The notes below the pieces were generated by a model, which was not told the origin of the DNA, did no database searches, and saw nothing but the letters and a program-made list of their open reading frames with translations. Made by a program: the position numbers and the translations under genes. Positions 6,401 to 8,399 of a stretch of 8,399 bases of DNA are shown here, in pieces. Position 1 is the first letter of the stretch; each line of letters begins with the position of its first letter. The DNA is from an uncultured Verrucomicrobiales bacterium (GTDB taxonomy: Bacteria; Verrucomicrobiota; Verrucomicrobiia; Verrucomicrobiales; Akkermansiaceae). The DNA is taken from positions 1 to 8,399 of the forward strand of contig CALBVA010000204.1 of the NCBI GenBank assembly GCA_937969125.1. Direction: 5' to 3'.

Positions 6401-8399
6401 ATGTATCAGGTCAATCGTCGCTTCAAGAAAGGGGATGAAGTCATCGAATGGCTCGTGAACTCCCATCTCTTCGACAAGGTCCCGGATGATGCAGAGCCCG
6501 GTGCCTATCCGACTCGGGTTCTGATAGTAGCCGAAGCCAGTAACTATCTGGATAATAGTGGCAGTGCCTATCGGAAGGAAATGAGGGAGAAAGTGGAGGC
6601 GCTGAAGAAGAATGAAGCGCTCGATCCGGTACTCATCACGATTCTCAGTGGCCGCTGGCAAGATGATCAGGACGAGCGTGAGGCCATGTCGAAGCTTTTC
6701 GAGGACCGCGTTGACCTGTTGAAAGCCTTGGTCGAGACGGATCCCGAGAAAGCGAAAGCCCGCATGAATCTCTGGTTTCCGAACTACAAAGCGACCAAGG
6801 GGGGGGCTAAGCTTACGGCTTACCTGAAGGAGCTCCAGTCCGGTCTAGGGAAGCGGACCCGTGAGGAGGCTGAGAAATGGCTTTCTGATGGCATCGTGCT
6901 GGAGCAGAACGACTACATGGGTAGGAAGCTCTGGGAGAAAGTGAGAATATTTGCCGAGGATGACCCGGAGCTGGCCGGGAAAATTGCGGGGGAAATTCTC
7001 ATGACGGCGAAGGATGATCCCAATGCCAACCGAAGCACAAGCTCCTATAATGGCATCAGCATGGAGACCATCGATAACTGGAACAATGAAGGTCTCGACA
7101 AAATCTTTAAACAAAATTTCAGCGGTGACCTTTTCGACCGTATCGATTTCGTTCACAGCCTTTATCACTCTGAGGCCGGCGATTGGATCATTGAGCCCGC
7201 TGCCTCCATGGGGAACAGCAGCTATTACAATACACGTGCTATTAAGTCCTTGTTTAAAGAGACCACGGTTCCCAAAGGGGGCGACCGGAAAAAGATAGAG
7301 TTGATTTTCGAGAAGGTTCTTAATCGCCTTCCGCTTGAGAAACACCCGACTTTTATCGCTTGTTATTTTCAGGCTCTCGCCGAGCGATGGACTGGAAAGT
7401 TTGAGGAGGCAGAGGCTCTGGTTGCTTGGGCGGAATCCGACCTTCGCCCGAAATCGGATCTTCTTGCCGATGCTTTCACCACCCTGATTTATCTAAAATC
7501 CACCAAGAAGACTCCAAAGGAGAAGAAGGGCGAATTGATCAAGAAGGCCCAGCCTTACTTTGACAATCTGCTGGCCGGTCTCACCGAGGCCAAGGTCCAT
7601 GATGCCTTTGCTATCCAGTTTTCTTCCACCACCGTCGGGGATAAGAACCTGAAGCCGCTGTGGGCAAACGTTGATAGCTGGAAATGGATCACTAGCTATA
7701 TGAAAAGCTATTCGAATGAGAAACGATCGGTGGCCCTGAGCAATGTCCTCCAGCTCTTCCGTAGTCTGAATTCATCGAGCTTTGATCAAAAACCGAAGGC
7801 TTCCAAAAGTCTCCTTAAGGCGACCGAAGGCAGCCTTATCACGCCCGAACTTCTCCTGAAGTTTCGCAATAACCGGGGCAGGGGGCAACAATGGGTGAAC
7901 CAGATTGTCCCGCTAGCTCTGAATGCCGGAGACAAGGAGCTGGCACGTCGCATCGTCAGGCAGAATATCCAGACCTTCCGGGGGGATGCCGCGATGCTCA
8001 TCTTCCTCACTGAGTCACTGGGGGCCAAGGATGCCGCTCGGCTCATCGCGGCACCCACTGCAGCCTATCAGATGCGGGACCTTCCTTGGTTCCATAACAA
8101 AACTCCGGAACTCATTGAGAAGCTCACCGCCGTGATCCCTGAGCGTGACCGCTACCGGGTCGAGGTTGTCTTGGGCAGTCTCCGCGATGCCAACCAGAAA
8201 GGGAAGATCCCCGCAGTGAATCGCGCAGACCGCCTCGCGGCCCTCGCTCAACGCTACGCAGAAAATGCGCCTTCCGACGCCAACCCCCGCTGGCAGCTTC
8301 TCAATATTTTCTCCTCGGAAAAGCAATCTACCAAAATCGTGATGGAGCACTTGAAAAAGGAATCCGAAGCGATGGACCTTCTTGCCGCCCTGACACTCA
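368..8399 (+). CDS. Giant secreted TPR-type helical-repeat protein (3' partial, at least 2,677 residues)
   Basis: One uninterrupted frame runs from ATG 368 to the window end; 2,677 full codons are visible and the stop is beyond. The first 23 residues are a Sec signal peptide, so the mature protein is exported. The rest is almost wholly alpha-helical hairpins. The clearest TPR units are near residues 152-185, 292-325, 667-700, 701-734, 805-838, 839-872, 1563-1596 and 2328-2361, with the usual Gly or Ala in helix A, Ala in helix B and Pro near position 32 in several (P180, P323, P1593). I counted only seven cysteines (504, 569, 1575, 1605, 1939, 1940, 2332). No membrane span after the signal peptide and no enzyme motif was noticed. 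TPR arrays scaffold protein complexes, so a periplasmic or cell-surface scaffold is the likely role, partner unknown. I do not recognise a named family. The C-terminus, which might carry an anchor or sorting domain, is not visible. Confidence 0.93.
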   Translation, partial: MNKKAFLGFSLTSLLLFGDLAHGQETAPGELNEKAARYHKLLLKKPGNATVFSRFVDAWLDTADKKQLQAFLEESAKTGGVADFRVLASLHEYLGEEEAAIKALGEAVTKEEKNPELRLARAKLHAKLLAFEAALEDLKVASEDEKLGVEASKLKGIYLARAGRIDDAVKAWKEVIARYPKDEELREDLIEVEVAEGLYDDAIATSKALVEMTKDPYKKALRQLRLGDIQVLGNKRPEGLETYSAIMAATGADTWLEREVLAQVERVFMRDDDVQGLRDYFQKLREAHPRRVSVRKALARQMAVNGEMDEAIALFREVLKITPGDVGNREEFIAFLELNERWKEAKEELGELIQQKEDDPILWERMAGIESKLKNEEGVKVALAKVRDFRKDSPDGLIAVATLYIQAELMPDAEALLREGRVAFADSEEVLEALASFLVQHQKEAEALEIWTTMAKSADREGILRVARSLTGHGKGAEAFKLLEDRLKTSDDFRVDPLVLTQFCSLALSEEEAETALPYALELVRQSENPTDLEASIRTAVRVVVRAKKQDEILASLNQKADASIGEQCFIAELYSEQGDSIKALAVLEAAEKVDQSLLARFYRVRFEENRGELTAAIAAMRKILEFPEGRKTVHMRRLVDLLERGGDLPGSLKAVDEWKRMAPGDQAAWNRRAELLSDNGEPDQAVLELRRMIGKFGAEEDSRAKLAGALLEANEHRSAQRIYEQLYEEGEDLTQKLKWVGELAKVARQEGLMDDLLADFERRKRANPKSVAPLLAIAEIHGELNQYEERRSALLEASRRRPNDVDLLQNIARVEERAGEFDRAVGLLRDAAKRDSTPKSKRALAKLFLKNGEFQEGLRILKEIPDETNDPRSIEKTTTALLMAGEWDIATAYIGGLLPLHSEDWRLKYLHAFSLVMDGREDEAFPIYLSLMDIETTIKGLKPVYDPKNYRSGYWGTYLKSPNIFKGWAKMQILSNLVSSEEQNLRELQNSYSGRYGLGRSYINLPGNPRELAIMSFHKAALLAANFDEKEKKEAFANLSITGVERPELYLLQKVDRKKLFEKVSAELDQNPDHPQLLQVWMNSRYSLEEGEKADPKRVMHAVKILGKEGGMAMANQIRGMIYRKEIELAQAAEIFADLLKGVPDNDTRAPLVTTVLRTVRQHEKQEKNSEFSIVKDAAIQLATSVEKKPQDYSWINEALGIALSEGRTDEAIILTNRLSKWMEQDQVKTAVTKNRNQYGAYYHYGYSSYGFSRGGQSVVLMAPVFPPQTVIGVPNSVTSLVAGKLRRSVTSDVSEAHKKTSDLLALLDEAEKAENKEKEKAAGKARKEPLETFKGRVAEIENPILRTLVATAIGDEKAMPEFVAGAADSTKAEELSLAAGYYQSQDETLKAYRTLVRLRMLTLSRAERKKVDGQLAFLGTKLTEDQKITEDQWDSEPARRAALRLRKVLTTGNERPALTKVLTKLGLQKEAEKMSMKAGSGSRLSGRNRRANLSGTAKVVDLVKNGKKEEASREAAKLFKMHTRQSHSRWEQNKLIEAVSSLGLTDLLLERIHPGDGKSVSRRLAYASAARLCDKPELARPIYEQLIKDRPRLLEARAGLLICTPKDKRDYKLLVGQDGEDLDTEKLADIMIEFWQRGQEDAEEAIALLELTSQILRQLPPNPDPKINLSWVSYNVASVTKDAYFNGTQVGALFSSRNNGSSFDKSVTKLRDKAALNTFHAMLLHPQTAEQGFMLLEAGSENLGIKKEELLKLAHASFRKILERKDQTGNRGNNLWAQYRSNGSSWSGNELDGGVDPLEFLMSNAPAGETVGILDEKMMAALKQNQPKRFDSLTAAKGIVTAGPEEGLKLYEEWKKAALEKDKTALEGSALVKFAGDLLLFDLAPGPVADDLQSHMVKLSSDQWNDQTGWSKFSNKWLVWVNKHKGNAGVEEFILQCCEGKLGAREKWPILAELGYEKLPQEYRQKSYQLAQQLGSFLTFDAAITPLLTLSLEHKFEKFLQGDISMNQVMYQVNRRFKKGDEVIEWLVNSHLFDKVPDDAEPGAYPTRVLIVAEASNYLDNSGSAYRKEMREKVEALKKNEALDPVLITILSGRWQDDQDEREAMSKLFEDRVDLLKALVETDPEKAKARMNLWFPNYKATKGGAKLTAYLKELQSGLGKRTREEAEKWLSDGIVLEQNDYMGRKLWEKVRIFAEDDPELAGKIAGEILMTAKDDPNANRSTSSYNGISMETIDNWNNEGLDKIFKQNFSGDLFDRIDFVHSLYHSEAGDWIIEPAASMGNSSYYNTRAIKSLFKETTVPKGGDRKKIELIFEKVLNRLPLEKHPTFIACYFQALAERWTGKFEEAEALVAWAESDLRPKSDLLADAFTTLIYLKSTKKTPKEKKGELIKKAQPYFDNLLAGLTEAKVHDAFAIQFSSTTVGDKNLKPLWANVDSWKWITSYMKSYSNEKRSVALSNVLQLFRSLNSSSFDQKPKASKSLLKATEGSLITPELLLKFRNNRGRGQQWVNQIVPLALNAGDKELARRIVRQNIQTFRGDAAMLIFLTESLGAKDAARLIAAPTAAYQMRDLPWFHNKTPELIEKLTAVIPERDRYRVEVVLGSLRDANQKGKIPAVNRADRLAALAQRYAENAPSDANPRWQLLNIFSSEKQSTKIVMEHLKKESEAMDLLAALTL
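635..3172 (+). other. N-terminal TPR array (about residues 90-935)
   Basis: This stretch is a near-continuous run of 30-40 residue helical hairpins. Good examples are GRIDDAVKAWKEVIARYP at 163-180, GEMDEAIALFREVLKITP at 306-323, GEPDQAVLELRRM at 681-693 and GEFDRAVGLLRDAAKRD at 820-836. In each, a Gly-x-x-x-x-Ala turn starts helix B. Between these are more degenerate hairpins (for example 569-595 and 599-628) that keep the spacing but lose consensus residues. The array would fold as a superhelix with a long concave groove, the usual ligand-binding face of TPR domains. The repeats differ strongly from each other at DNA and protein level, so this is an old array and not a recent tandem expansion. 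Confidence 0.8.
3203..3382 (+). other. Tyr/Gly/Trp loop zone between helical regions (about residues 946-1005)
   Basis: After the clear TPR array the sequence changes. Two aromatic-Gly loops, YRSGYWGTY (951-959) and YSGRYGLGRSY (993-1003), flank a helical segment. These loops are too polar and aromatic for TPR helices and look like inserts protruding from the solenoid. They mark the start of the part of the protein in which such loops recur. The boundaries are approximate. Confidence 0.55.
4082..4183 (+). other. Tyr/Gly-rich insert followed by hydrophobic Val/Pro strand-like stretch (residues 1239-1272)
   Basis: Residues 1240-1251 contain six tyrosines in twelve positions (Y1240, Y1243, Y1244, Y1246, Y1248, Y1251) mixed with Gly, Ser and His, followed by F1253 and R1255-G1256-G1257. 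Immediately after comes a hydrophobic, Pro-containing run, SVVLMAPVFPPQTVIGVP (1259-1276). Neither part resembles a TPR helix, so this is an insertion in the solenoid. The frame is continuous on both sides, so it is not a frameshift artefact. The Tyr/Gly part could be a flexible or adhesive loop; this is inference. Confidence 0.65.
4262..4363 (+). other. Lys/Glu-rich charged helix or linker (about residues 1299-1332)
   Basis: This segment begins HKKTSDLLALLDEAEKAEN and continues with alternating Lys, Glu and Ala to P1331. It carries very few hydrophobics after residue 1310. It reads as a solvent-exposed single helix or flexible linker that separates the Tyr-rich insert from the long C-terminal helical region. 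It is a compositional description, not a recognised domain. Confidence 0.6.
4364..8399 (+). other. Diverged C-terminal helical region with Asn/Gly/Ser/Tyr loops (residue 1333 to beyond 2677)
   Basis: This part remains mostly helical but only a few units look like TPRs: about 1563-1596 (RLAYASAARLCDKPELARPIY) and about 2328-2361 (ERWTGKFEEAEALVAWAE). Several polar aromatic loops punctuate it: 1686-1705 (YFNGTQ and RNNGSSF), 1770-1796 (NRGNNLW, SNGSSWSGN), 2219-2242 (NRSTSSYNG and NWNNEG) and 2282-2289 (GNSSYYNT). I see no catalytic motif or known C-terminal sorting signal, but the real C-terminus is outside the window. Confidence 0.6.
6799..6806 (+). repeat. Homopolymer of eight G within the giant coding region
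   Basis: Eight consecutive G bases encode the end of a Lys codon, two Gly codons and the start of an Ala codon (about residues 2144-2147). The frame stays open and TPR-like on both sides, so the length shown is the coding length. Such tracts can slip during replication or be miscounted in sequencing. A seven-A tract of similar nature occurs at 4265-4271. Confidence 0.85.

Noticed and set aside
6845..7345. A 166-codon minus-strand open frame.
   Set aside because: It is fully antisense to the giant gene, with no ribosome-binding site or domain; treated as a shadow, like the other shorter overlapping frames on both strands.
368..8399. A CRISPR array, transposon, tRNA or tandem DNA repeat hidden in the long gene.
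   Set aside because: No regularly spaced identical DNA repeats, terminal inverted repeats, transposase motif or tRNA-like fold was seen; the protein repeats are too diverged to be DNA repeats.

Overview
The window is almost entirely one gene. A single + strand reading frame starts at ATG 368 and runs without a stop to the last base (8399). It gives at least 2,677 codons of one secreted, helical-repeat (TPR-type) protein whose C-terminus lies beyond the window. I read this frame codon by codon and found no in-frame stop or frameshift. Before it lie the last 81 codons of another TPR-like protein (1-246) and a 121-base intergenic gap. I see no RNA gene, mobile element, CRISPR array or convincing terminator.

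Organism: a bacterium of moderately high GC. The large protein has an ordinary Sec signal peptide, its start lacks a Shine-Dalgarno sequence, and the coding style is rich in Lys, Glu and Ala. Giant secreted TPR proteins and weak ribosome-binding sites are common in the Verrucomicrobiota/Planctomycetota group, so I lean that way. This is an inference from style; no marker gene in the window settles it.

Layout of the giant protein: signal peptide (residues 1-23); a long array of recognisable but degenerate TPR hairpins (about 90-935); a transition zone with Tyr/Gly/Trp loops (about 940-1005); more helical hairpins; a striking Tyr/Gly-rich insert (1239-1258) followed by a hydrophobic Val/Pro stretch; a Lys/Glu-rich charged helix (1299-1332); and a long, more diverged helical region (1333 to beyond 2677) with scattered TPR-like units and several Asn/Gly/Ser/Tyr-rich loops. 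No catalytic domain or known enzymatic motif is visible. The likeliest role is a very large periplasmic or exported protein-binding scaffold, but neither partner nor process can be named from the sequence.

The two genes share a strand and both look TPR-like, so they may be functionally related. The gap between them, the absence of a visible terminator and the absence of a clear promoter leave open whether they are co-transcribed.
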